This document shows, one piece after another, positions 15,785-24,177 of a stretch of 64,000 nucleotides of DNA. The DNA comes from Sphingobium sp. EP60837. Its GTDB lineage: Bacteria; Pseudomonadota; Alphaproteobacteria; Sphingomonadales; Sphingomonadaceae. The stretch is from assembly GCF_001658005.1 (NCBI RefSeq), contig NZ_CP015986.1, positions 992,001 to 1,056,000 on the forward strand, written 5' to 3'. The first letter of the stretch is position 1. Every line of letters begins with the position of its first letter. The notes under the pieces are model-generated. The model did not search any database. It was not told where the DNA came from and was given only the letters and a program-made list of their open reading frames with translations. A program made the position numbers and the translations under genes.

Positions 15785-17288
15785 TGGAGAGGTCCTTGGA
15801 CGAAGTGCCGCTGGCGGCGAAGCCGCCACCCAGCGCACGAATGAGGGCAATGTCCAGCGTGAAGGCGCTGGCTTCCAGCTCCGCAACGGACTGACGCGCC
15901 GCGAGCAGCTGGTCTTCGACGTTCAGCACATCGAGATAGGTGAACAGGCCGCCGCGATAGCGTTTCTGCGCGATCGCATAGGCTTCTGCCGACGCCGCCA
16001 ACGCCGCGCGCGCTTCCGTCAGCCGCTGGTCGAGGATGCGGCGGCTAGTGACGGCATCGGCCACTTCCCGATAGGCGCCCAAAACGGTCTTGTCATAGTT
16101 GGCCACCGCTTCGTCAAAGGCCGCGCGAGCGCCGCGATAGCGACCTCTGAGTTCACCGCCATGGAAGATAGGCAGGCTGATCGCCGGACCGACTGTGCCG
16201 AACAGCGAATCCTTACTGAACAAGGTGTCGAGGAAGGAACGCGGGCCTGATGCAGATTGGTCCAGGAAGGAAGTATTGTATCCCAGCGACTGGACGCCGA
16301 CGAGTGCACTCAGGCTGATGGCGGGGAAGAAATCCGCCCGCGCCACTTTGATGCGCTTGGCCGCTGCCTCCGTACGGGCGAGCGCCGCGGCAATGTCGGG
16401 ACGGCGCGCCACCAGGTTGGTGGTGACGTCGGCCGGCAGACCAAGTGGAGCGAGGTTGCCCAGCCGAGGCTGCGCGATCGCAAGCCCCCGATCAGGACCC
16501 GCGCCGATCAACGCCGCGATCTGATGACGGCGAACCGCGATCGACTGGTCTATGCCAGCCAGCGTCGCCCGCGCAGAAGCGACCGTCGCGTCAGCCTGCC
16601 GTACGCTGCCGCGCGTTTCGAGGCCGTTGCGCTGCCGCTGCGTCACCAGCTTCTGGCTGGCGGCGCGGATATCGAGCGCCCGTTGCTGAATCGCCCGTTG
16701 GTCGTAAAGCCGGGCGAGATCGGCATAGGCGTCTGCAACCCCGGTGGTGAGCGCCAACCGCGCCTGCTGCGCATCAATGCGCGCCGCCTCCGCCTCCGAA
16801 GTGGCTGCGGCCAACGCCGCGCGGTTCTTGCCCCACAGGTCGAGGTCGAAATTGAAATCCAGCGCAACCTGCCCGGTGCCAAGCCATCCCTTGGGCACGA
16901 AGTCCTTGGGGAAGCCCATATTATAGCTCTGCTTGGTCGCAGCGGCTGATCCCTTCAGATCGACCGACGGCAGGAGCGGCGCTCCAGCCTGCTGTGCGGC
17001 GGCGGACGCTTGGCGGAAACGAGCGGCGGCGGCCGCCATATCGGGCGAGGCAGCAAGCCCCTCTTCCATCAGGCCGTCAAGTTGGGGATCGCCATAGACC
17101 TTCCACCAACCCTCCTCAGGCCAGAGGGCACTGCCCTGCCCCAAGGTCTGGGACGCCGCGACGCTTTGTGCCGTTCGGGGAGTCGGCTTGGAACCAAGAT
17201 CGGGCACCGACGCGCAGGCGGCCAAGGCCAGCATCGCCGCTGCCGAAGCGCCGGTACGCAAGGAAGGGATGAAACGACTCACGGACAT
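15777..17288 (-). CDS. NodT/OprM-family outer-membrane efflux lipoprotein
   Basis: This 503-residue protein is a TolC-type outer-membrane channel of the RND/NodT lipoprotein class. The signal peptide ends in a lipobox (MLALAACAS). The paired outer-membrane-factor repeats are visible (WWKVYGDPQLDGLMEEGL near the start, ADFFPAISLSALVG in the second half). It is the first gene of the efflux operon. Two TetR-type operator palindromes lie in the 88-bp gap to the divergent regulator. Confidence 0.93.
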   Translation of the reverse strand: MSVSRFIPSLRTGASAAAMLALAACASVPDLGSKPTPRTAQSVAASQTLGQGSALWPEEGWWKVYGDPQLDGLMEEGLAASPDMAAAAARFRQASAAAQQAGAPLLPSVDLKGSAAATKQSYNMGFPKDFVPKGWLGTGQVALDFNFDLDLWGKNRAALAAATSEAEAARIDAQQARLALTTGVADAYADLARLYDQRAIQQRALDIRAASQKLVTQRQRNGLETRGSVRQADATVASARATLAGIDQSIAVRRHQIAALIGAGPDRGLAIAQPRLGNLAPLGLPADVTTNLVARRPDIAAALARTEAAAKRIKVARADFFPAISLSALVGVQSLGYNTSFLDQSASGPRSFLDTLFSKDSLFGTVGPAISLPIFHGGELRGRYRGARAAFDEAVANYDKTVLGAYREVADAVTSRRILDQRLTEARAALAASAEAYAIAQKRYRGGLFTYLDVLNVEDQLLAARQSVAELEASAFTLDIALIRALGGGFAASGTSSKDLSNG

Positions 17289-17294
17289 ATAAAC

Positions 17295-17310
17295 CGTACT
17301 AACTGGTATG
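17295..17310. promoter_or_regulatory. TetR operator 1 (efflux operon side)
   Basis: CGTAC-N6-GTATG lies 7 bp upstream of the NodT gene start. Its spacing equals that of operator 2, and its half-sites differ by one base. It would block the efflux operon promoter. Confidence 0.7.
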
Positions 17311-17355
17311 AAAAATGCCCTTGCTCCTGCTACAGAGCCTTGTCAATAAAAATAT

Positions 17356-17371
17356 CGTACTCTATGGTACG
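17356..17371. promoter_or_regulatory. TetR operator 2 (autoregulatory side)
   Basis: CGTAC-N6-GTACG is a perfect inverted repeat located 5 bp before the tetR ATG. It overlaps a candidate promoter (TTGTCA at 17340, TATGGT at 17363, 17-bp spacing). Its centre is 61 bp from operator 1, so one dimer per promoter is likely. Confidence 0.72.
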
Positions 17372-17376
17372 CTTTT

Positions 17377-18048
17377 ATGACAGAATCGACCGACACCCCT
17401 TTGATGTCCCGCCGCGAAGCGCGCCGACGTGACCGTCGCGGCGCTATAATCGCGGTGGCGCGGCGATCGTTCCTGGAAAATGGCTATGCAGCCACGACCA
17501 TGTCTTCAATCGCTGCTGATCTGGGTGGATCGAAGGGGACATTGTGGAGCTATTTCCCGAGCAAGGAGGAATTGTTCGCCGCGGTATTGCGTGATGCGAC
17601 GGAAACCTATCATGCCAGCCTGATCCAGTTGCTCGATCCGCGCGGAGAGCTTGAGCCGACCCTCCTTCGCTTCAGCCATGATTTGTTGCGCAAGGTGACG
17701 TCGCCCGAAGCGATCGCGCTGCACCGGCTCGTCGCCGCGGAAGCCAGCCGTTTCCCCGAAATGGGCGCTATCTTCCTCGAACTAGCGCCACTCCACACGC
17801 GCAATCTGCTCGCGCGGTTTCTGGAGGGCTGGATGGAGCGAGGGCAATTGCGGCGCACCGATCCGCAACTGGCGGCAAGGACCCTGGTCGTCCTGACCCT
17901 GTCGGGCTGCCACCAGCAGATGATCTGGGGCAATAGCGAACCGCCCACGGCAGAGCAGATCCAGACGGATGTCGCCTTCGCCGTCGATTGCTTCCTGCGC
18001 GCCTACGCGCCTGATGGGGAAGCGCGGCCACAGGCAAGCGCGCATTAA
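17377..18048 (+). CDS. TetR-family repressor of the adjacent efflux operon
   Basis: This 223-residue protein has an N-terminal TetR helix-turn-helix (IIAVARRSFLENGYAATTMSSIAADLGGSKGTLWSYFPSKEELFAAV, residues ~24-70) and a TetR_C-type ligand-binding domain. It is divergent from the NodT-EmrA-EmrB operon. Two matched palindromes in the shared 88-bp gap indicate repression of both directions. If the candidate promoter at 17340-17368 is right, the mRNA has almost no 5' leader. The inducer is unknown. Confidence 0.92.
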   Translation: MTESTDTPLMSRREARRRDRRGAIIAVARRSFLENGYAATTMSSIAADLGGSKGTLWSYFPSKEELFAAVLRDATETYHASLIQLLDPRGELEPTLLRFSHDLLRKVTSPEAIALHRLVAAEASRFPEMGAIFLELAPLHTRNLLARFLEGWMERGQLRRTDPQLAARTLVVLTLSGCHQQMIWGNSEPPTAEQIQTDVAFAVDCFLRAYAPDGEARPQASAH

Positions 18049-18099
18049 CCATTTCTTTGCGCAGTTATCCTAGATCAAGCTGTGCAGGAGATGCACGCG

Positions 18100-18723
18100 A
18101 TGCAGTTTTTCAAGCCCAATGCCGTCCGGCGGAGCGCAAACAGCGACAATATCGGGACGGGCGTTCCGCAGCGCCGCCGCCGGTTGTTGCTGATTGATGA
18201 GGATGACACCGCCCGCGCGGTGATGGCGCGCCGGCTGTCGCACCTGAACTATGACGTCGCCCTAGCGGAAAACGGCTTTTTGGCGCTGAACTGCCTGCTC
18301 GCTCGTCCCGTCGATGTCATCATGATCGACATGAACCTGGTCATCCTCCCCGGCATCGCGACGATGAGGAAAATCCGTGCCGCAGGGCTGGCGGGCCAGG
18401 CAAGCTTCGTCATGATCGCCGGGCGCCAGGACAGTATCAGCGTGGTGGAAGCGCTGGAGGCGGGGGCCGACGATCATATCACCAAGCCGTTCGACTTTGA
18501 CGTGCTGGACGCGCGGCTGCGCCATCTCTGCCAACGCGCAGACGAAGTGAGCGCGCTTGCCCGACATAATGCGGAACTGGACGCGCGCATCGCCCGGCGC
18601 GCCGTGGAACTGGGCGAGACGCGCGATGCGCTTCAGGAACTGCAAGCCGACAGGGCGCGCCTGGTCTCGTCGATCCAGGCGCTGAACGAGGAGATTGCGC
18701 GCTTGAGCGCCAGCCGGAACTGA
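18100..18723 (+). CDS. Orphan response regulator, receiver domain plus C-terminal coiled coil
   Basis: This ~207-residue protein has a receiver domain (LLLIDEDD acidic pocket, phospho-acceptor D in VIMIDMNL, conserved lysine in HITKPFD) followed by a ~60-residue predicted coiled coil (LARHNAELDARIARR...SIQALNEEIARLSASRN). There is no DNA-binding or enzymatic output domain and no kinase gene nearby. ATG 18100 follows GGAG at 9 nt; GTG 18082 and ATG 18091 are alternatives. It probably acts through protein-protein contact, but the partner is unknown. Confidence 0.85.
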   Translation: MQFFKPNAVRRSANSDNIGTGVPQRRRRLLLIDEDDTARAVMARRLSHLNYDVALAENGFLALNCLLARPVDVIMIDMNLVILPGIATMRKIRAAGLAGQASFVMIAGRQDSISVVEALEAGADDHITKPFDFDVLDARLRHLCQRADEVSALARHNAELDARIARRAVELGETRDALQELQADRARLVSSIQALNEEIARLSASRN

Positions 18724-18726
18724 AGG

Positions 18727-19683
18727 TCAGCGCCTCAACCAGTGGGTTGCGGCGAACCAGCCGCCAATCCCCGCCGCCATCGCGACACATACCGCCACCA
18801 CGCCCCAAAAGGCCCAGGCTTCATGGGCGAAGGGGATGCCGTTCACGTTCATGCCCAGCAGGCCGGTCAGGAAGGTCAGCGGCAGGAAGACAAGCGCCAC
18901 GACGGAAATGATCAGCGCTTGCCGGTTCATCTGTTCGGCGCGCAGGTCGGTCAGTTCTTCATGCGCAAGCGCGGAGCGTTCGCGCACCGCCTCCAGTTCC
19001 TCGGCCATGCGGGCGCAACGGTCAGCCGCTTCCTGCAGATGCAGCCGGTCGTCTGCGTGGAGCCAGGGCGCATCGGCGGCCGACAGCCGTTCGAGCGCCT
19101 GCCGCTGGGGCGCGATGAAGCGGCGGTAGCTGATCGCCGTGGCGCGGATCTCCGAAACCTCGCGCCGCACCTCGGGCGACCCGGTGTCGCTCAGCGTGCT
19201 TTCAATCTCATCCAGATTGTCGCCCAGTTGTGCGATCTCCGGATCAAGCGCCTCGGTGATTTCCTGCGCGAAGGCTGCGATCAAATCGCCGGGGTCGTGG
19301 ATCGTACCTGCCAACATGCGCTTCATCACAGGCTCGAAGGCGGCGAGCGGACGGTAGCTGACCGAAATGACGCGCGCCTGTTCGGCCCACAGGCGGATCG
19401 ACACCAGCGGATCGCCGGAAGCGTCATCCTCACTCCCCAGCCCGCGCAGGTTGATGAGCGCACCATGGGCCATCAGCGTGCAACGGGGCCGTGTTTCCTG
19501 CGCCAGCAGAGCGGAGAGCGCCGCTTCCGGCATGTGATCGCAGCGGGAGACGATGTCGCGCGCATCCTCCCGCCAGCCGTCGGCATGAATCCAGCTGAAG
19601 GTCGCATGATCGGCCTCCGCGCAAAAGGCGTCGAGGGTGATTTCCCGGGCATGGCCGCCCTCATTGACGAAGACCCGGCTCAT
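18727..19683 (-). CDS. CorA/ZntB-family metal ion transporter
   Basis: This 318-residue protein has a large N-terminal cytoplasmic domain and two C-terminal membrane helices. The signature GMNVNGIP lies at the end of the first helix (LIISVVALVFLPLTFLTGLLGMNVNG). GMN confirms the CorA superfamily. The domain layout and short C-terminus suit ZntB (zinc) as well as CorA (magnesium). It overlaps the siroheme synthase gene by ATGA and is the distal gene of the argH-lysA operon. Confidence 0.9.
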   Translation of the reverse strand: MSRVFVNEGGHAREITLDAFCAEADHATFSWIHADGWREDARDIVSRCDHMPEAALSALLAQETRPRCTLMAHGALINLRGLGSEDDASGDPLVSIRLWAEQARVISVSYRPLAAFEPVMKRMLAGTIHDPGDLIAAFAQEITEALDPEIAQLGDNLDEIESTLSDTGSPEVRREVSEIRATAISYRRFIAPQRQALERLSAADAPWLHADDRLHLQEAADRCARMAEELEAVRERSALAHEELTDLRAEQMNRQALIISVVALVFLPLTFLTGLLGMNVNGIPFAHEAWAFWGVVAVCVAMAAGIGGWFAATHWLRR

Positions 19684-20438
19684 CGCGGTAGTTCCAGCCA
19701 GAGCGAGAGACCTTCGCCCGGATCGGCCGGCGGCGCGGCCGCCCGGATGCGCGCAGCGTCGGCGCGGGCGCGGTCGAGAATTGCGGGCGGCACTTCCGGT
19801 GCATGATAGATGCGGTCGGCCTCCCCCAGCAGGCGCGCGGCCCGCAGCGTCAGGTCGTCAGGCTCGCCGGACAATAGAGAGATGTGAATGAAGCGAGAGG
19901 CGGCCGCATCGCCCTTCTCGGCCAGCCACAACGGCACCCGGTCCGCCGCATCGTCGCGCATGGGATCGATCACCCCGCCAGCCGCCAGCCCAGCGTCGAT
20001 CGCGCGGCGGCGCGCGCTCGCATCGGGCCAGCGCGCGCGGATCGCGGCGCGGGCATCGTAAAGCGCGGTGGCAAGCGAACCGAGCTTCTGCGGCAGCAGC
20101 GCCTCGATCCGCTGGCGCAGCGCCTTGGCGAGCCCCGCCGACGCGCCACCCGTACCGATGGCGATCAGCACCGGATCACGATCGATGATCGCAGGCAAAG
20201 TAAAGTCGCACAGGTCAGGGCGGTCGGTAGCGTTCACCAGCACGCCCCGCGCCTTGAGCCGGGCGACCGTCGCGTCGTCGCCATCGGCCACGATGGCGAT
20301 TGCGGCCTCATCACCCTCACCCACAATGCGCGCGCCCGCGCGTTCGAGCAGACGCCGCTTGGCGTCCGCCGCTTCCCCTTTTCCAGTCAGGATGACGGCC
20401 CTGCCCGTCAGCGCCAGGAAAACGGGCAGGCTCTTCAT
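19680..20438 (-). CDS. cysG: Siroheme synthase, precorrin-2 dehydrogenase/ferrochelatase with eroded methyltransferase tail
   Basis: This 252-residue protein begins like the CysG N-terminal part: NAD-binding MKSLPVFLALTGRAVILTGKGEAADAKRRLLE, VNATDRPDLCDFTLPAIIDRDPVLIAIGTGGASAGLAKALRQ, and the dimerization segment. These catalyse precorrin-2 oxidation and iron insertion. The last ~65 residues (FIHISLLSGEPDDLTLRAAR...) align with the start of the SUMT domain, but GAGPGDP is lost and the rest is missing. Methylation must come from cobA at 1440-2222. It overlaps the lysA stop by 1 bp and the next gene by ATGA. Confidence 0.9.
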   Translation of the reverse strand: MKSLPVFLALTGRAVILTGKGEAADAKRRLLERAGARIVGEGDEAAIAIVADGDDATVARLKARGVLVNATDRPDLCDFTLPAIIDRDPVLIAIGTGGASAGLAKALRQRIEALLPQKLGSLATALYDARAAIRARWPDASARRRAIDAGLAAGGVIDPMRDDAADRVPLWLAEKGDAAASRFIHISLLSGEPDDLTLRAARLLGEADRIYHAPEVPPAILDRARADAARIRAAAPPADPGEGLSLWLELPR

Positions 20439-21703
20439 CAGTCCTTGACCCAATCCGGGATGCTATCCGCTTCGATCAGCGCCTGGATCGGCGGCCGCGC
20501 GCGGACCACGGCCCATTTGTCGCCGGAAACGAGAACTTCGGGCGTCAGTGGACGGCTGTTATAGGTCCCGGCCATGGTTGCGCCATAAGCGCCTGCGGTC
20601 ATGAAGGCGACCAGATCGCCCGCCTGCACCACATCCATGTCGCGGTGCATCGCGAAGGTATCGCCCGTCTCGCACACTGGGCCGACCACATTGGCGGTCG
20701 CCCGTCGTCCCACCGGATCGACTGCGCGAATGTCGTGCCAGGCGTCATAGAGGCTGGGACGCATCAGATCGTTCATCGCCGCATCGACGATGACAAAAGG
20801 CGCCTGCGCCCCCTGCTTCACCCGCACGACACGGGACAGCAGCGCGCCCGCATTGCCGACGATGACGCGGCCGGGCTCGAACATCAGGCGGACGTTCCAT
20901 CCCTGGGTCACACGCGTCACCATCTCGCCATAGGCTTGCGGAAGCGGCGGGATCGGCAGCGACGGATCATAGGGCACGCCAAGGCCGCCGCCCAGATCGG
21001 CGGTGCGGATCGCATGACCCGCGGCGCGCAGCTGCTCGATCAGCGCGCCTACCTTGGTGAAAGCGGCTTCCAGCGGCGTCAGGTCGGTCAGCTGGCTGCC
21101 GATATGAACGGCGACGCCCTGCACATCCAGGCCGGGAAGATCGCGCGCGGCGGCGTAGCTGTCCAGCGCACGATCATAAGGGATGCCGAACTTGTTTTCA
21201 GACTTGCCGGTCGAGATCTTCGCATGGGTCCCTGCATCGACATCGGGGTTGATGCGGTAAGCAACCGGCGCCTTCTTCCCCATCGACAGCGCGACTTCGG
21301 ACAGCATTTCCGCTTCCGGCTCGCTTTCCAGGTTGAACTGGAAAATGCCATGCTCCAGCGCGAGGCGCATTTCCTCGGCCGTCTTGCCGACACCGGAAAA
21401 GACGATGCGGTTCGCCGGAATGCCTGCCGCGATCGCGCGCAGAAGCTCACCGCCCGAAACCACGTCCGCACCCAGCCCCAGCTTCGCCAGGGTCGCCAGC
21501 ACCGCGCCATTGGGGTTAGCCTTCACCGCAAAGGCGATCAGCGGGTCGCTAAGCTGCGACAGCGCGTCGCGAAAGACATTGACGTGGCGCGTCAGCGTGG
21601 CGGTGGAATAGATATAGACGGGCGTGCCGACCGCTTGCGCGATCTGTGCCATCGGCACCTGCTCCACATGCATGGCGCCGTTCACATAGTCGAAATGGTC
21701 CAA
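20438..21703 (-). CDS. lysA: Diaminopimelate decarboxylase
   Basis: This 421-residue PLP enzyme makes lysine from meso-diaminopimelate. Visible motifs are the PLP-lysine segment FAVKANPN, GLGADVVSGGEL, HIGSQLTD, RTADLGGGLGVPYD, EPGRVIVGNAG and the C-terminal CETGDTF. The start is a TTG at 21703 (MDHFDYVNG), in line with the usual N-terminus of the family. The next in-frame ATG would remove conserved residues. It follows the small lipoprotein gene by 22 bp in the argH operon. Confidence 0.94.
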   Translation of the reverse strand: MDHFDYVNGAMHVEQVPMAQIAQAVGTPVYIYSTATLTRHVNVFRDALSQLSDPLIAFAVKANPNGAVLATLAKLGLGADVVSGGELLRAIAAGIPANRIVFSGVGKTAEEMRLALEHGIFQFNLESEPEAEMLSEVALSMGKKAPVAYRINPDVDAGTHAKISTGKSENKFGIPYDRALDSYAAARDLPGLDVQGVAVHIGSQLTDLTPLEAAFTKVGALIEQLRAAGHAIRTADLGGGLGVPYDPSLPIPPLPQAYGEMVTRVTQGWNVRLMFEPGRVIVGNAGALLSRVVRVKQGAQAPFVIVDAAMNDLMRPSLYDAWHDIRAVDPVGRRATANVVGPVCETGDTFAMHRDMDVVQAGDLVAFMTAGAYGATMAGTYNSRPLTPEVLVSGDKWAVVRARPPIQALIEADSIPDWVKD

Positions 21704-21725
21704 GGCTTCTTTGTCCTAGCGGGTC

Positions 21726-21989
21726 TTATCGGGGCTGGCTTTCAGGCGGCAGGTCGAACGGATCATCCTTGCGCTGCTGCGACTGGGTGAGCAGTTCGAC
21801 GTTGCGCTCGGGCCGCGCCTGGGTCGATGGGGTCATGAGTTGCTGCGCGGTGGGCGCGGCGGCGGCGCCTACCGGCACGGCAGGCATCTTCTGCCCCGCG
21901 ACGGGTTTCAACGGCTGACGGCCGCCACAGGATGCCAGGGCGAGCGCCAATGCACCAAGCGCCAGTCCCCGGGCGAGGCTAATCCTCAT
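21726..21989 (-). CDS. Small lipoprotein between argH and lysA (LptM/YifL-like position)
   Basis: This 87-residue protein has a signal peptide with lipobox (ALALASC, cysteine at 21), followed by GGRQPLKPV and a proline/glutamine-rich tail without predicted fold. Its ATG overlaps the argH stop as ATGA. The location next to lysA and the GxxGPL-like start after the lipidated cysteine recall YifL/LptM, the small lipoprotein that assists LptD folding. That assignment is tentative. Confidence 0.8.
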   Translation of the reverse strand: MRISLARGLALGALALALASCGGRQPLKPVAGQKMPAVPVGAAAAPTAQQLMTPSTQARPERNVELLTQSQQRKDDPFDLPPESQPR

Positions 21990-23353
21990 GCCTTCTCCTT
22001 CCGCGCCTGCGCGATCCGCGCCCTCACCTGATCGGGCGCGGTGCCGCCATGGCTCTTGCGGCTGGCGACCGAGGCATCGACCGTCAGCACTGCATAGATG
22101 CGCTCATCGATGCGCGGGTCAATGGCTTTCAACGTCTCGATCGGCAGGTCGGCGAGCGGCGTGCCCGCGCTTTCCGCCGCCGCGACGGCACGGCCGGTGA
22201 TATGATGGGCTTCGCGGAAAGGCACGTTCGCCTCCCGCACCAGCCAGTCGGCCAAGTCCGTGGCGGTGGCAAAACCGCTCTCCGCCAGCGCACGCATGCG
22301 GTCGGTGCGGAAAGTCACCGTCTCGATCATGCCGGTCATCGCCGCGATCGATAGGCCGATCAGGTCATGCGCTTCGAACACCGGGGGCTTATCGTCCTGC
22401 ATATCCTTCGAATAGGCAAGCGGCAGGCCCTTCATCGTGACGCACAGCGCATTCATGCAGCCCATGATCCGTCCTGCATGACCCCGCACCAGTTCGGCGG
22501 CATCGGGATTGCGCTTCTGCGGCATGATCGAGCTGCCGGTCGAATAGGCGTCGGGCAGCTTGATGAAGCCGAAGGGCTGGCTTGCCCAGATGATGAACTC
22601 CTCCGCCAACCGCGACAGGTGCAGCGCCAACTGGGTCGCGGCCATCAGATAGTCGAGCGCGAAGTCGCGATCCGACACGCTGTCCAGGCTGTTGTCGGTC
22701 GGCTTGGCAAAGCCCAAGGCCGCCGCCGTTGCGTGGCGGTCGATCGGGAAGCCCGTCCCGGCCAGCGCCGCCGCGCCCAGCGGGCATTCGTTGAGGCGCG
22801 CACGCGCATCCGCAAAGCGGCTGCGGTCGCGGCGGACCATCTCACGATAGGCCATCAGGTGATGGCCCAACGTCACCGGCTGTGCCGACTGGAGATGGGT
22901 GAAGCCCGGCATCACCGCATCGTCATGCTCCTCAGCCCGGGCGAGCAGCGCCTGCTGCAACTGCTCCAGTCCCGCCTCCACCTCGTCGATGGCGTCACGC
23001 ACCCACAGGCGAAAATCGGTCGCCACCTGATCGTTGCGGCTGCGCGCCGTATGCAGCCGTCCGGCGGCCGGGCCGATCAGTTCGGCAAGGCGCGACTCCG
23101 TGACCATGTGAATATCTTCCAGGTCCAGATTCACCGGCACGCCGCTCGCTTCATATTCGGCCGCGATGGTGTCGAGTCCGCCACTGATCGCCTGCGCGTC
23201 TTCCGCGCTGACGATGCCTTGCTTGGCCAGCATCGCGACATGCGCCTTGGACCCGGCGATGTCCTGCTTCCACAATCGCTTGTCGAATGGGATGGAGGCA
23301 TTTATCTCGCGCATGACCGAAGCCGGGCCGGCCGCAAAGCGCCCGCCCCACAT
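21986..23353 (-). CDS. argH: Argininosuccinate lyase
   Basis: This 455-residue enzyme splits argininosuccinate into arginine and fumarate. [10 protein letters not shown] at the N-terminus, [21 protein letters not shown] and the signature [12 protein letters not shown] are intact. It is the first gene of argH-lipoprotein-lysA-cysG-corA. Its start is only 19 bp from the divergent TlpA-like gene if both starts are right, so its promoter must lie inside that gene. Confidence 0.96.
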   Translation of the reverse strand: MWGGRFAAGPASVMREINASIPFDKRLWKQDIAGSKAHVAMLAKQGIVSAEDAQAISGGLDTIAAEYEASGVPVNLDLEDIHMVTESRLAELIGPAAGRLHTARSRNDQVATDFRLWVRDAIDEVEAGLEQLQQALLARAEEHDDAVMPGFTHLQSAQPVTLGHHLMAYREMVRRDRSRFADARARLNECPLGAAALAGTGFPIDRHATAAALGFAKPTDNSLDSVSDRDFALDYLMAATQLALHLSRLAEEFIIWASQPFGFIKLPDAYSTGSSIMPQKRNPDAAELVRGHAGRIMGCMNALCVTMKGLPLAYSKDMQDDKPPVFEAHDLIGLSIAAMTGMIETVTFRTDRMRALAESGFATATDLADWLVREANVPFREAHHITGRAVAAAESAGTPLADLPIETLKAIDPRIDERIYAVLTVDASVASRKSHGGTAPDQVRARIAQARKEKA

Positions 23354-23372
23354 GCTGTTGGAGCCGTCCCCC

Positions 23373-23993
23373 GTGCGAACTTCCTTGCCCTGCGTAATGA
23401 CACTGCTCCTGCTGGCTGGCCTCGGCGCGTGCGATAGGCAATCACCGGCTCCGGGGCAAGGTCAAGCAAATAGCAGCGCCGAAGTCCCGGCGGCCAGCGG
23501 CGAGGCCAAGGAGCCTGCGACAAGCGGCAAGGGTGAATTCAGCTATACGATCGACCGATCGAAGGCGGGGAGCCCCGCCCCCGATTTTACCTTTGCTGGA
23601 CCGGACGGCGCGGATGCGACGCTCAAGGATTTCGTGGGCAAGCCGATGCTGGTCAATCTCTGGGCAACCTGGTGCGCGCCCTGCGTGGCGGAAATGCCGA
23701 CGCTGGACGCGGTCGCGAAGAATTATGGGGCCAAGGGGCTGGCCGTGCTCACCATCTCGCAGGACAGCCAAGGTGAGAGCGCGGTGAAGGCTTTCTTCCA
23801 GAAGCACGAGCTGCCCCACCTTAAGGGCTGGATCGACCCGGAAAATCAGTTCGGCTTTCACTATGCCACCGGCATGCTGCCGACGACAGTGCTCTACGAC
23901 GCGCAAGGCAAGGAGATGGCCCGCGTGGTTGGGGCGCTCGACTGGAACAGCAAGGAAGGTCGCGATCTGATCGACGCGGCGCTGGCGTCCTGA
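23373..23993 (+). CDS. TlpA/ResA-like thiol-disulfide oxidoreductase, lipoprotein
   Basis: This 206-residue protein starts at GTG 23373 (GGAG about 9 nt upstream). A lipoprotein signal peptide follows ([16 protein letters not shown]). After a low-complexity linker comes a thioredoxin-fold domain with the active site WATWCAPC and the cis-proline region [10 protein letters not shown]. Membrane-anchored reductases of this type reduce periplasmic disulfides, often for cytochrome c maturation. No partner gene is adjacent. The longer in-frame ORF reading through argH (antisense) is rejected. Confidence 0.88.
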   Translation: MRTSLPCVMTLLLLAGLGACDRQSPAPGQGQANSSAEVPAASGEAKEPATSGKGEFSYTIDRSKAGSPAPDFTFAGPDGADATLKDFVGKPMLVNLWATWCAPCVAEMPTLDAVAKNYGAKGLAVLTISQDSQGESAVKAFFQKHELPHLKGWIDPENQFGFHYATGMLPTTVLYDAQGKEMARVVGALDWNSKEGRDLIDAALAS

Positions 23994-24177
23994 GTCCACT
24001 CTACCACGAAGAACCAGCAGACGTATGGCGGCAGAAAATCCGCCATCCTCCCTGCATGCAAAATGCGCCGGCAAATTGCGCGTTTCTCAACCAGCTCATT
24101 GTGCGCTGCAATAGCGGCTAATCCGCGGCCCTTCGTCTTTCCCACTGCACGATAAATCAACAATCAGGGGGCAATAG

